A stretch of 37,405 nucleotides of DNA from Bacillota bacterium. Lineage in GTDB: Bacteria > Bacillota > Clostridia > Oscillospirales > Acutalibacteraceae. A model generated the notes under the pieces. That model had not been told where the DNA came from, did no database searches, and saw only the letters and a program-made list of their open reading frames with translations. Positions 15,758 to 24,142 of the stretch are shown in pieces (positions within the stretch are counted from its first letter, which is position 1; every line of letters begins with the position of its first letter). The DNA lies in the NCBI GenBank assembly GCA_023401495.1, contig JAEXDU010000159.1, positions 1 through 37,405 of the forward strand. The letters run 5' to 3'. The position numbers and the translations under genes are program-made.

Positions 15758-18223
15758 TTGGACGCAATGACAAAATCGGTGGAGCCTGTCCAGCAGCAGG
15801 ATACGTCGCTTCTTTTAGAGGCAAGACATTTTCGAAAGGTCTATTATCCCACCATCGCGGTGAACGACATTACGCTTTCTTTACATAAGGGGGATATTTT
15901 GGCCCTGGTTGGTGCGAACGGCGCCGGGAAAAGCACATTGATCAAAACGCTTTCGGGTGTGGTCGGGTGCGACGAGGGAGAGCTGATTTTTGACGGCAGC
16001 CAGGTGAATTTAAAGGAATATCACCCGGCGGCGGCCAGAAATCTGGGAATCCGGGTCGTGCATCAGGAGCTTTCCCTGTGCAAGAACCTGACGGTATACG
16101 AAAACTTTTACGTAGAGCAGTCTCAAAGCATCAAAAATGCGTTCGGCTGGCGAAAGCAGGCGCAGGAAATGGCACGGGCTGCTTTGGACTGCGTTTTCCC
16201 GGGCCACGGAATCGACGTTGCGGCAGGGCTGGATTCGCTCAGCATTGCCCAGCAGCAGATGGTGGAGATTGCGCGGGCCACGAGCGACAAAAAGATGAAG
16301 CTGATGATTCTGGACGAGCCGACCTCGTCCCTGCCGATTGAGCGGACAGAGCAGCTTCAGGAATATTTGTGTAAAACAGCCGGGGAAGGCATGACATATA
16401 TTTATATTTCTCACCGCCTGAAAGAGATCATGACGATTGCCAACTGCGTGTATATCATGCAGAACGGCAATGAAAAATGGAAGGGCGCCATTCACGAAAC
16501 CAGCGAGGAGCACATGGTAAAGCTGATGGGGGAAGGTATTGGCGGCGGCAGCTGTTCGGTAGAGCTTTCTAGCTTTGAGACTCCTGAGGTCAATCAAAAT
16601 ATCAGCGTAGTGTGCGACCATTACACCAGCAAAAAACTCAGCGACCTCAGTTTTGAGAGCTTTGGCGGCCAGATTCTGGGCTTGACCGGTTTGGAGGGAA
16701 ACGGCCAGCTCGATCTGCTGCGGGATATCTTTTTAAAGGCAAAATCGAAAAAGAACGGGCTTAAGGTGACGGGAAAGGTTGCGTTTGTAGCCGGTGACAG
16801 AAAAAAAGAGGGGATTTTTCCGCTCTGGTCCATCGCCGACAATCAGGTGATTACCAAAGCGGCGGGCAGCGGAATGTTTAAGCACCTGAGCCGTGAATGG
16901 CTGGAGGAATCCGTTCACTACTGGTATGAGAAGCTGCATATCAAAAGCGACGGGACAAAGGAGCTGATCACCTGTCTTTCCGGAGGGAACCAACAGAAGG
17001 TTCTGATTGCCCGCGCCCTTGCGGCGGACGCCGACATCATCCTGCTCGACGACCCGACACGCGGTGTGGATCAGCCGACGAAAAACGCCTTGTATGAGGT
17101 GTTTCGCGAGGCGGCTGCCAGCGGCAAGCTGGTGATCTGGAGAACCTCTGATGATGCGGAGCTGGAGTTCTGTACGCACCTGCTGGTGCTCAACGGCGGC
17201 CATATTGTGGGATCGTTTGAGAGCGCAAGTGTTGACCACGAAACGATCATGGGGCTTTCCTTTCAGAATGAAGAGGAAGCACGCGGCCCGGCGGAAGAAA
17301 AAAAGCGCCGCACCGCGCCGCTGTATGCGTTTGCGCTGATCGCCATGGTCGCGATTTACGCGGTCTGCGCCTTTCAGTCGCCGATGCTGCTGAGCGGGTA
17401 CGGCCTGCAGCTGATGGTGGTGGGCTTTGCGGCTTTGATGCTGTGCGCGCTGGGGCAGACCTTCATCATCGGGCTGGGTCATATCGACCTGGGCATCGGC
17501 AATTTCTGCGGCCTCATCAATGTTCTGTGCTGTACGCTGCTGTTCAGCAACCCGGTCGTGGGCGCTTTGACCCTGCTGGGCACGCTGGCGCTGTACCCAC
17601 TGATGGGCTATGTGATCTACAAACGGAATGTCCCGGCCATTATCGTGACGCTGGGCATGTCCTTTCTGTGGACGGGCGCAGCGCTCTCGCTGCAGGCAAT
17701 GCCGGGCGGCACCTGTCCCGAATGGATCCGCACGGTGTTTTATTCCGAAACGCCGCTGGTCAACACACTGTGCTTCTGGCTGGTAGGGTTGATGGCCGCC
17801 GCAATCCTGTTTTACCGTTCATGCTACGGTACCGTGCTGCGGGGCTTCGGCAACAACGAGCACGCCATGATCAACTCCGGCTGGAGCAAGGCGAAAGCGT
17901 TTATGGCGGTCTATGCGCTGGCGGGCATCCTTGCCTTTATGGCGGGTGTGATCACCTCTGCCATCAATAACGCGTCCGATTCCTCCGCCTCCGGCACCTA
18001 TACCATGCTTGCGGTGGCCTCCGTCATTATCGGCGGCGGGTATTTCTCCGGCGGTGTGGTCACTCACTTTGGCGCGGTATGCGGCGCGGTGATTCTGACG
18101 ATGATCAGCGTTCTGCTCGGCCTGTGGAGTGTCAGCACAGATTACACCGCGCTGATTCAGGGTCTGGTGCTGATTCTGATTCTGTCTCTACGCCTGCTGA
18201 AGGGAAGGGGGAAAAAGGCATGA
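15758..18223 (+). CDS. Fused sugar ABC transporter ATPase-permease (RbsA-RbsC)
   Basis: The start is TTG 15758 with GAGGTG 7 bases upstream. Of 821 residues, about 1-505 are a two-cassette RbsA-type ATPase. The first cassette has Walker A GANGAGKST and Walker B LMILDEPTS. The second lacks a normal Walker A (LTGLEGNGQLDL) but keeps LSGGNQQK and ILLDDPTRGVDQ, as is usual for RbsA. Residues about 520-821 are a hydrophobic RbsC-type permease with around eight membrane segments, including GLGHIDLGIGNFCG and SVIIGGGYFSGG. RbsA and RbsC are normally separate proteins, so this is a natural fusion; the reading frame is continuous through the junction. It works with the separate permease that overlaps its 3' end. 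Confidence 0.92.
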   Translation: MDAMTKSVEPVQQQDTSLLLEARHFRKVYYPTIAVNDITLSLHKGDILALVGANGAGKSTLIKTLSGVVGCDEGELIFDGSQVNLKEYHPAAARNLGIRVVHQELSLCKNLTVYENFYVEQSQSIKNAFGWRKQAQEMARAALDCVFPGHGIDVAAGLDSLSIAQQQMVEIARATSDKKMKLMILDEPTSSLPIERTEQLQEYLCKTAGEGMTYIYISHRLKEIMTIANCVYIMQNGNEKWKGAIHETSEEHMVKLMGEGIGGGSCSVELSSFETPEVNQNISVVCDHYTSKKLSDLSFESFGGQILGLTGLEGNGQLDLLRDIFLKAKSKKNGLKVTGKVAFVAGDRKKEGIFPLWSIADNQVITKAAGSGMFKHLSREWLEESVHYWYEKLHIKSDGTKELITCLSGGNQQKVLIARALAADADIILLDDPTRGVDQPTKNALYEVFREAAASGKLVIWRTSDDAELEFCTHLLVLNGGHIVGSFESASVDHETIMGLSFQNEEEARGPAEEKKRRTAPLYAFALIAMVAIYAVCAFQSPMLLSGYGLQLMVVGFAALMLCALGQTFIIGLGHIDLGIGNFCGLINVLCCTLLFSNPVVGALTLLGTLALYPLMGYVIYKRNVPAIIVTLGMSFLWTGAALSLQAMPGGTCPEWIRTVFYSETPLVNTLCFWLVGLMAAAILFYRSCYGTVLRGFGNNEHAMINSGWSKAKAFMAVYALAGILAFMAGVITSAINNASDSSASGTYTMLAVASVIIGGGYFSGGVVTHFGAVCGAVILTMISVLLGLWSVSTDYTALIQGLVLILILSLRLLKGRGKKA

Positions 18224-19239
18224 AAAAGAAAAACGCTCGTCTTCAGGAGTTCACACAGCGCAACGGCAGCTGGCTCTTTGCGGCGGCGGGCTGTATCGTC
18301 CTCTGGGTTTTGATGGGCACGTGCAGCGGCAACGGTTTGAGTCTGAAATCTTTGATCGACAATGCTTACACCGCTTCCTTTCTGGCGATTGCCGGTCTGG
18401 CCCAGATGCTGGTGGTTACCACCGGCCGCGGCGCGATCGATCTTTCCATTCCCGGCATGATCACGCTGGGCGCGTATGTGAGCATGGGCCTGTGTAACGG
18501 CCAGAACAGCATGATCCTCCCGGCGCTGCTTGCCGTGATTGCGTCCGGCGTGCTGGTGGGCTTTCTCAACAGCATGATGGTCATTCACCTGAAAATCCCC
18601 GCCATTATCGCGACGATGGCCATGAATTACCTGATTGTGACCGTGACGATGCTGATCGGGCATAATTTTAATGTGTTCACAGTGCCCTCCATCCTGAAAA
18701 ACATTGCGACCTTCCGTGTGGCGGGGGTGCCGGTGATGATTCTGCTGGTAGTGCTGCTCGCACTGGCGATTCATTTTCTGCTGACCTCCACCACCTACGG
18801 CAAGGGTCTGCTGGCTACGGGGCAGAACCTGGAGGCGGCCCGCCTTGCAGGGGTGGATGTAGGAAAGACCCAGATTCTGACCTATGTGTTCGCGGCGGTT
18901 CTGGCCGGGCTGTGCGGCGCTTTGATTTCGGCCCGTGTGACCGGCGCTTACCTCGGCATGGGCAACAGCTACCAGATGGACAGCATCGCGTGCATTGTAG
19001 TGGGCGGTACGCTGATGTCCGGCGGCCGCGCCAATGCGGCCGGTACTCTGGTGGGTTCGCTGTTTTTGTATTTGATTATTTCCTGCATGCAGCTGATGGG
19101 CGCAAACGCCGGTATGCAGAGCATGGTAAAGGGCGCGCTGATTATCGCGGTGCTGCTGATTGGCGCGGCGGAAAACAGCGGCAAAAATCTGAGGAAAAAA
19201 TGTGAGGGCAGTACAGCCTGCGAAGTAAAAACCTCTTAA
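18220..19239 (+). CDS. Sugar ABC transporter permease (RbsC/CUT2 type)
   Basis: The start is ATG 18220, overlapping the fusion gene's stop by 4 bp (ATGA). The frame is open further upstream, but those codons lie inside the fusion gene in another frame. The 339 residues contain eight to ten membrane segments with CUT2 permease landmarks: GRGAIDLSIPGMITLGAY, LKIPAIIATMAMNYL, TTYGKGLLATGQNLEAARLAGV and DSIACIVVGGTLMSGGRANAAGT. It probably pairs with the permease half of the fusion to make a heterodimeric pore. Confidence 0.92.
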   Translation: MKKKNARLQEFTQRNGSWLFAAAGCIVLWVLMGTCSGNGLSLKSLIDNAYTASFLAIAGLAQMLVVTTGRGAIDLSIPGMITLGAYVSMGLCNGQNSMILPALLAVIASGVLVGFLNSMMVIHLKIPAIIATMAMNYLIVTVTMLIGHNFNVFTVPSILKNIATFRVAGVPVMILLVVLLALAIHFLLTSTTYGKGLLATGQNLEAARLAGVDVGKTQILTYVFAAVLAGLCGALISARVTGAYLGMGNSYQMDSIACIVVGGTLMSGGRANAAGTLVGSLFLYLIISCMQLMGANAGMQSMVKGALIIAVLLIGAAENSGKNLRKKCEGSTACEVKTS

Positions 19240-19259
19240 CGAAAGGAGCCAGAGCTGTT

Positions 19260-20012
19260 ATGATTATTGATGCACATGTTCATTTGGGGGAAGACGTGGT
19301 ATTTGACGAAGAAAACCGCGAGGAAGAGCTGATCCGGTACTACGATGAATTCCAGATCGACGGCGGGATCATCCAGCCGTTTATCCCGAGGCCCTACCTT
19401 TCGGAGCATGTCAAAATCCACGACAGAATCGCGGCGTTCTGCAAAAGCATGGCGCCCCGCAAGCACTTTTTCGGTATGGCCTCCATCAATCCTCACTTTT
19501 TCCCGGAGGATTACGACAAAGAGGCGTTCCGCTGTGTCAAAGAGCTGGGGTTTGTTGCGATCAAAATCACGCCGATCGCGCACGCGTGCCACCCCTCCTC
19601 CAAAGATGCGTACCATGTGTATGAGGTGTGCCGTGAGCTGAAGGTGCCGCTGATGATCCATACCGGCAACGGAATTCCGTTTGCCGACCCCACGAGCGTG
19701 TACCAGGGCGCGAAGGATCACCCGGACGTAACGGTGATTCTGGCGCATGCCGGCTCCGAATCCTTCCACCAGCAGGCGCGCCTGCTGGCAAAGAAGCTGG
19801 ATAATGTATTTTTAGAGCCAAGCTGGTGCGGCACCAACGCCGTAAAGCATATGATTCAGGAGGTTGGCTGCAGCAAGATTCTGTTCTCCTCCGATAATCT
19901 GGATCAGATCCCGGTAGAACTGGCCAAATACCGGCAGATCATCCGAAATGAGGACGATCTGGAAAACGTAATGTGGAGAAATGCGAACCGTATTTTCCGG
20001 CTTGGCCTTTAA
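19260..20012 (+). CDS. Amidohydrolase-2 family metal-dependent TIM-barrel enzyme
   Basis: The 250-residue protein has the metal set of the amidohydrolase-2 family: HVH (H6, H8) after the first strand, H134 in MIHTG, H163 in LAHAGSE and D212 in FSSDNLDQ; Lys102 in AIKITP is at a strand end. Members include lactonases, ACMSD-type decarboxylases and hydratases. Its neighbours degrade a sugar acid, so hydrolysis of a sugar lactone is the most economical role, with decarboxylation as the main alternative. It follows the permease by 20 bp with AAAGGAG before the ATG. It is cytosolic, with no signal peptide. Confidence 0.85.
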   Translation: MIIDAHVHLGEDVVFDEENREEELIRYYDEFQIDGGIIQPFIPRPYLSEHVKIHDRIAAFCKSMAPRKHFFGMASINPHFFPEDYDKEAFRCVKELGFVAIKITPIAHACHPSSKDAYHVYEVCRELKVPLMIHTGNGIPFADPTSVYQGAKDHPDVTVILAHAGSESFHQQARLLAKKLDNVFLEPSWCGTNAVKHMIQEVGCSKILFSSDNLDQIPVELAKYRQIIRNEDDLENVMWRNANRIFRLGL

Positions 20013-20029
20013 TTCATCCCTCAATTCGA

Positions 20030-20065
20030 GAAACACGGAGCCGGTGTTGGACGGTTCCGTGTTTC
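20030..20065 (+). other. Long hairpin between amidohydrolase and dehydrogenase genes
   Basis: A 14-bp stem (20030-20043 with 20052-20065, one G-T pair) has an 8-nt loop and no immediate T tract. It stands alone in a 269-bp gap and may be an mRNA-stabilising or attenuating structure. I see no gene in the gap. Confidence 0.6.
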
Positions 20066-20281
20066 GTATATCCTGTGTTTTGTTTCCGGGAACGACAGCG
20101 ACTTTCAAAGACGCGCATGAAAGAAAACTGCCCGCTGGAAGCTTTGCCCGCAGGATGATTCTGTGTGGGGCAAGAGAGTTCAGCGTATCCAGTCAAAGAA
20201 CCGGGTGAAATGAAACAGGATGAGTCTGTATATATGAAAACTGACATGAAAGAACGAGTGAAAACAGGAGGATCGCATGAT

Positions 20282-21241
20282 ATGAAAATCGTGATTTTGG
20301 ACGGTTATACGGAAAACCCCGGCGATTTGAGCTGGAGCAGCTTTGAAGCCCTCGGCGAGCTGACAGTTTACGACCGCACCCCGGGGGATCAGATCATTGA
20401 GCGAATCGGTGACGCGGAGATTGTCATTACGAATAAGACACCCCTGACGGCGGAAACCCTGCGGAAATGTGGGAGCATCCGTTATATTGGGGTGCTGGCC
20501 ACGGGCTATAATGTGGTGGATGTACAGGCGGCCAGAGAACGCGGCATTCCGGTGGCGAATATTCCCACATACGGCACAAAGGCGGTCGCACAGTTTGCCA
20601 TCGCACTGCTGCTGGAGCTGTGCCATCATATTGGGGAGCATTCCGACGCGATCAAGCGCGGGGACTGGACGAACAGCATCGACTGGTGCTTCTGGAATCA
20701 TCCGCTGATCGAGCTGGACGGCAAAACCATGGGAATCATCGGCTTCGGCAAAATCGGGCAGAGCACGGCGCAGATCGCCCAGGCCCTCGGCATGAACGTG
20801 TTGGCGAACGACACGTATCATATCCCGGAGCTGGAAAGCGAAACGCTGCGCTATGCGGAGCTTGACGAACTGCTGGCAGAATCGGACGTGGTGGTGCTGC
20901 ACTGCCCCCTGTTCCCGTCTACACAGGGGATCATCAACAAAGATACCATCGCCAAAATGAAGCGGAGCGTTATGATCATCAACAATTCCCGCGGGCCGCT
21001 GATCGTGGAGCAGGATTTGGCGGACGCGCTGAATTCCGGTAGGGTGGCAGGCGCCGCGTGCGACGTGGTTTCCACCGAGCCGATTCAGGCGGATAACCCC
21101 CTGCTGACGGCAAAGAATGTGATTCTGACCCCGCATATCGCGTGGGCCCCGAAAGAGAGCCGCCAGCGTTTGATGGATATTGCGGTGGAAAACCTGAAAG
21201 CATTTTTAAACGGCAGCCTGGTCAATGTGGTAAACCCCTGA
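20282..21241 (+). CDS. D-isomer 2-hydroxyacid dehydrogenase, probable hydroxypyruvate reductase
   Basis: The start is ATG 20282; AGGAGG sits 10 bases upstream and rules out the earlier in-frame ATG codons at 20234 and 20246. The 319 residues match glycerate dehydrogenases. The NAD motif GFGKIGQ is at 154-160, an acidic residue (D177) after the second Rossmann strand suggests NAD(H) over NADP(H), and the catalytic triad is R237, E266 and H285. It most likely reduces hydroxypyruvate to D-glycerate; glyoxylate or another 2-oxo acid is possible. The next gene, 18 bp downstream, is glycerate kinase, which strongly supports D-glycerate as product. It could reoxidise the NADH made by the 13380 oxidoreductase. 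Confidence 0.88.
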   Translation: MKIVILDGYTENPGDLSWSSFEALGELTVYDRTPGDQIIERIGDAEIVITNKTPLTAETLRKCGSIRYIGVLATGYNVVDVQAARERGIPVANIPTYGTKAVAQFAIALLLELCHHIGEHSDAIKRGDWTNSIDWCFWNHPLIELDGKTMGIIGFGKIGQSTAQIAQALGMNVLANDTYHIPELESETLRYAELDELLAESDVVVLHCPLFPSTQGIINKDTIAKMKRSVMIINNSRGPLIVEQDLADALNSGRVAGAACDVVSTEPIQADNPLLTAKNVILTPHIAWAPKESRQRLMDIAVENLKAFLNGSLVNVVNP

Positions 21242-21259
21242 AAAAGGAGTGAAACAGGT

Positions 21260-22390
21260 GTGAAGAAATTTGTTCTGATTCCGGATTCCTTTAAGGGAAC
21301 CATGAGCAGTCTTGAAGTGTGCCGTATTATGGAGGGGAGTATCCGGCGGCATTTCCCGCAGGCGGAGGTACTATCCCTCCCGGTTGCCGACGGCGGCGAG
21401 GGCAGTGTAGACGCTTTTTTAACGGCTGCAGGAGGAAAAAAGGTATCGCTGCGCGTGAAAGGCCCGTACGGGGAAGAAATCGATTCTTTTTACGGGATCA
21501 CCCCTGATCATACGGCGGTGATCGAAATGGCTGCCTGCGCGGGCCTGCCTCTCTCGGAGGGAGTTATGCGGCCCGATCTGGCTTCTACTTACGGTGTGGG
21601 CCAGCTGATGGTTCACGCGGCGGAGCAGGGATGCCGAAAGCTGATTATCTGCCTGGGCGGCAGCTGTACCAATGACATGGGCGCAGGCGCGGCAGCCGCA
21701 GCCGGGGTCGTGTTTCGTAATCGAGACGGGGAAGAATTTGTTCCCACAGGCGCGACGCTGGGGCAAATCGGCGCAATCAGCCGTGAGGGGCTTCACCCGC
21801 TGCTGCACGAGTGCGAAATCATCGCGATGTGCGACATTGATAACCCGCTGTACGGGGAATCCGGTGCCGCATACGTTTTTGCACCCCAAAAGGGAGCAGA
21901 TGCCGAAATGGTACGGATACTGGATCAAAATCTGCGCAGTGCGGCGCAGACGGTAAAAGAACAGCTTTCCGTTTCGCTGGACGAGGTTCCCGGCGCGGGG
22001 GCCGCAGGCGGTATGGGTGGCGGAATGCTGGCGTTTTTTGAAGCGCGCCTGCAAATGGGAATCACAACGGTTCTGGATGCGCTCGCGTTTGAGCAGAAGG
22101 CCAGGGGTGCGGATTTCATCTTCAGCGGCGAGGGCAAGCTCGATACGCAAAGCCTGCGCGGCAAGGTCGTGGTGGGGGTAGCCCGCCGCGCCAAAGAAAT
22201 CGATGTGCCGGTGATCGCCGTGGTGGGCGATATCGGCGACGGAATCGACGCCGTGTATGAGGAGGGTGTCTGCGCGGTATTCAGTATCAACCGTGTGGCG
22301 GTGGATTTTTCGCAGGCGAAGCTGCGCAGCCGCCAGGACATGGCCCTTACCATGGATAATCTGATGCGTTTTCTGAGCCGGTTTTCATAA
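21260..22390 (+). CDS. Glycerate kinase (GlxK/GarK family)
   Basis: The start is GTG 21260 behind AAAGGAG. The 376 residues match the glycerate kinase type 1 family from end to end: IPDSFKGTMSS at the start, PVADGGEGSVDAF at about 42-54, MAACAGLPL, CLGGSCTNDMGAG near 135 and GEGKLDTQSL RGKVVVGVARRAK near 285. It phosphorylates D-glycerate with ATP; E. coli homologues give 2-phosphoglycerate, which enters lower glycolysis. It closes the catabolic block and is followed by a terminator. Confidence 0.95.
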   Translation: MKKFVLIPDSFKGTMSSLEVCRIMEGSIRRHFPQAEVLSLPVADGGEGSVDAFLTAAGGKKVSLRVKGPYGEEIDSFYGITPDHTAVIEMAACAGLPLSEGVMRPDLASTYGVGQLMVHAAEQGCRKLIICLGGSCTNDMGAGAAAAAGVVFRNRDGEEFVPTGATLGQIGAISREGLHPLLHECEIIAMCDIDNPLYGESGAAYVFAPQKGADAEMVRILDQNLRSAAQTVKEQLSVSLDEVPGAGAAGGMGGGMLAFFEARLQMGITTVLDALAFEQKARGADFIFSGEGKLDTQSLRGKVVVGVARRAKEIDVPVIAVVGDIGDGIDAVYEEGVCAVFSINRVAVDFSQAKLRSRQDMALTMDNLMRFLSRFS

Positions 22391-22409
22391 AGGGAATCGG
22401 CAGGGCTGG

Positions 22410-22456
22410 GGCGGCAGCAGAATTGCACTGCAATTCTGCTGCCGCCTTCCTTTGTC
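22410..22456 (+). terminator. Terminator of the catabolic block
   Basis: An 18-bp inverted repeat (22410-22427 with 22429-22446) with a very small loop is followed by TTCCTTTGTCTG. The T tract is interrupted, but the stem is very strong. Confidence 0.75.
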
Positions 22457-22465
22457 TGCTATAAA

Positions 22466-22497
22466 TTTAAAGTCTTTTATAACCGATTCACTTTAAA
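22466..22497. repeat. TTTAAAGT..ACTTTAAA inverted repeat
   Basis: Eight-base arms (22466-22473 and 22490-22497) are separated by 16 nt in the AT-rich gap after the glycerate kinase gene. It may be an operator; the function is unknown. Confidence 0.35.
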
Positions 22498-22519
22498 ACG
22501 GTGTTATGCCCAATATCAT

Positions 22520-22554
22520 GATTTCTTCCCTCGACACAGATATGGGAAGAAATC
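22520..22554. repeat. Inverted repeat GATTTCTTCCC..GGGAAGAAATC (copy 2)
   Basis: Eleven-base perfect arms (22520-22530 and 22544-22554) with a 13-nt spacer repeat the arms found at 14290-14324. Confidence 0.55.
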
Positions 22555-22590
22555 GTTGTTTTCTAGAATGATGGTACGATACACTCAATT

Positions 22591-22619
22591 TTGCCTTTCT
22601 GCCATTTTTATGGTATTCT
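22591..22619 (+). promoter_or_regulatory. Candidate promoter of the 22681 operon
   Basis: TTGCCT (22591-22596) and TATTCT (22614-22619) are spaced by 17 bp. Confidence 0.45.
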
Positions 22620-22680
22620 GTAATCAAACAGCGAAAAGCTGCTTATGAATATGATAATGAGAATGGTACGGGTGAGAAGA

Positions 22681-23010
22681 ATGAAACGATTTACGGGAAT
22701 GCTTCCGTTTTTATTGGTGCTGGCGGTATTGTTTTACCTGCCGCCTCTGGTTATGGTCAGCATGGGCATCGTGCTGCTGCCGTTTTTGGGGATTATGCTT
22801 GCGGTGTGCTTTTTCTGCGCGCTGATTTACGGAATCCTCCGTCCTTTTGGCAGCTTTGTGTTTGCGCTGCTGGCCGGGCTGATCTTTCTGCCGTCTGCGT
22901 TCATCTTTTACGCCGGAGCGTGGATTTACGCGATTATTTATGCGCTGGCCACCCTGATCGGCGGCGTGTTCGGCACGCAGATTGTCAAGCTGAGAAAGAA
23001 ACCGCAATGA
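22681..23010 (+). CDS. Small integral membrane protein, unknown function
   Basis: I do not recognise this protein. It has about 109 residues from ATG 22681 (preceded by GGGTGAG); an upstream in-frame ATG at 22645 has no ribosome-binding site. It is almost entirely hydrophobic, with three or four membrane segments separated by short loops and a basic C-terminus (KLRKKPQ), which would face the cytoplasm. Its stop codon overlaps the start of the following acetyltransferase gene (ATGA), so the two are translationally coupled. Confidence 0.65.
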   Translation: MKRFTGMLPFLLVLAVLFYLPPLVMVSMGIVLLPFLGIMLAVCFFCALIYGILRPFGSFVFALLAGLIFLPSAFIFYAGAWIYAIIYALATLIGGVFGTQIVKLRKKPQ

Positions 23011-23474
23011 GTGCGCAAACCGGGCGGGAGCCTTTCGTAATCCGCGCCCTGCGGGAGGAGGATTTGCCCGCGGTGCTGGAAATCTGGCTTTCCGCCAATC
23101 TGCAGGCGCACGATTTTATTCCGGAGAAGTACTGGAAAGGAAATCTGCCGATGGTGCGGCAGATGCTGCCGCAGGCTCAGGTGCTGGTCTGTGAGGCGGA
23201 AGGGAAGATCGTTGGCTTTTCCGGGATCGATAACGGGCATATTGAGGGAATCTTTATCAATGCTCCGGTGCGCTCGCGTGGGATCGGAAAAGCTCTGCTG
23301 AACGAGTGGAAGCGGCGGTTCCCGGTTCTGACACTCTGTGTTTATGAAAAAAACAAAAGCGCTCTTGCCTTTTATCTGCGGGAGGGCTTTTCAAAAGTTC
23401 GCCTGCAGCAGGATGAGGTGACCGACGAAATGGAATATGCGATGGCCTGGCGCAGAGCGATGACCACAGCGTAA
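23007..23474 (+). CDS. GNAT-family N-acetyltransferase
   Basis: The start is ATG 23007, overlapping the preceding stop. The 155 residues contain a complete GNAT fold: IRALREEDLPAVLEIW (strand 1/helix 1), AEGKIVGFSGI (strands 2-4), the acetyl-CoA pyrophosphate loop RSRGIGKALL and the terminal YEKNKSALAFYLREGF. It resembles YiaC-type acetyltransferases. It transfers acetyl from acetyl-CoA to an amine of unknown identity. It sits in a small accessory operon with a membrane protein upstream and a DJ-1/PfpI protein downstream. Confidence 0.9.
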   Translation: MSAQTGREPFVIRALREEDLPAVLEIWLSANLQAHDFIPEKYWKGNLPMVRQMLPQAQVLVCEAEGKIVGFSGIDNGHIEGIFINAPVRSRGIGKALLNEWKRRFPVLTLCVYEKNKSALAFYLREGFSKVRLQQDEVTDEMEYAMAWRRAMTTA

Positions 23475-23515
23475 GGTGCTTTGACCGGGAAAACCCGGTG
23501 GAAAGGATGAGCGGG

Positions 23516-24115
23516 ATGGAATTCAATGTACTGTTGTTTCCGGACTTTGAAACGCTCGACGCGTTCGGCCCGGTGGAGATTCTGGGGCGGTCTGACGAAT
23601 ACCTTCTGAACTATGTATCGATGGATGGCGGCATGGTGCGCAGCAGGCAGGGAGCGGAAATCGTGACCCGCTCGCTGGAAGACGTAAGCGAGACGGGAGT
23701 TTTGCTCGTACCCGGCGGAATCGGGACGCGGCTGCTCGTCCATGACCATGACTTCCTTACGCGGCTGGGAGAGGCCGCGCAGAGGGCGAATTACTGCCTG
23801 ACCGTTTGCACCGGCTCGGCTTTGCTGGCGAAAACCGGCCTGCTGGATGGCCGCAGGGCTACCTCTAACAAGCGGGCGATGGATTGGGTCGTCTCGGTGA
23901 ATCCGGCAGTCAACTGGGTGCATCATGCGCGGTGGGTGGTCGACGGAAAATTCTATACATCCTCGGGCGTTTCGGCGGGCATCGATATGGCATTGGGATT
24001 TCTCGCCGACCGATTCGGCCAGGAGGCGGCAGAGGAAGCAGCGCTCGGGGCGGAGTACCTGTGGAACCGTGACCGCGATAACGACCCGTTTGCCTGTGAC
24101 GCGCAGCAGCTATAA
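23516..24115 (+). CDS. DJ-1/PfpI family protein
   Basis: The start is ATG 23516, with AAAGG 9-10 bases upstream; ATG 23507 is too close to that site. The 199 residues have the class I glutamine amidotransferase-like fold. The nucleophile-elbow Cys is in VCTGSALLAKTGLL near residue 104, with LLFPDFETLDAFGPVEIL at the start and YTSSGVSAGIDMALGFLAD near 150. The set is most like the isonitrile hydratase / ThiJ-type subgroup. The substrate is unknown; stress-related glyoxalase or hydratase activities are known in relatives. Confidence 0.88.
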   Translation: MEFNVLLFPDFETLDAFGPVEILGRSDEYLLNYVSMDGGMVRSRQGAEIVTRSLEDVSETGVLLVPGGIGTRLLVHDHDFLTRLGEAAQRANYCLTVCTGSALLAKTGLLDGRRATSNKRAMDWVVSVNPAVNWVHHARWVVDGKFYTSSGVSAGIDMALGFLADRFGQEAAEEAALGAEYLWNRDRDNDPFACDAQQL

Positions 24116-24142
24116 CGTCAGCCGCTGAAAGGAGAAGAAGCG

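Noticed and set aside
18079..18219. Upstream extension of the second permease
   Set aside because: These codons overlap the ATPase-permease fusion in another frame; ATG 18220 with the ATGA overlap is the better start.
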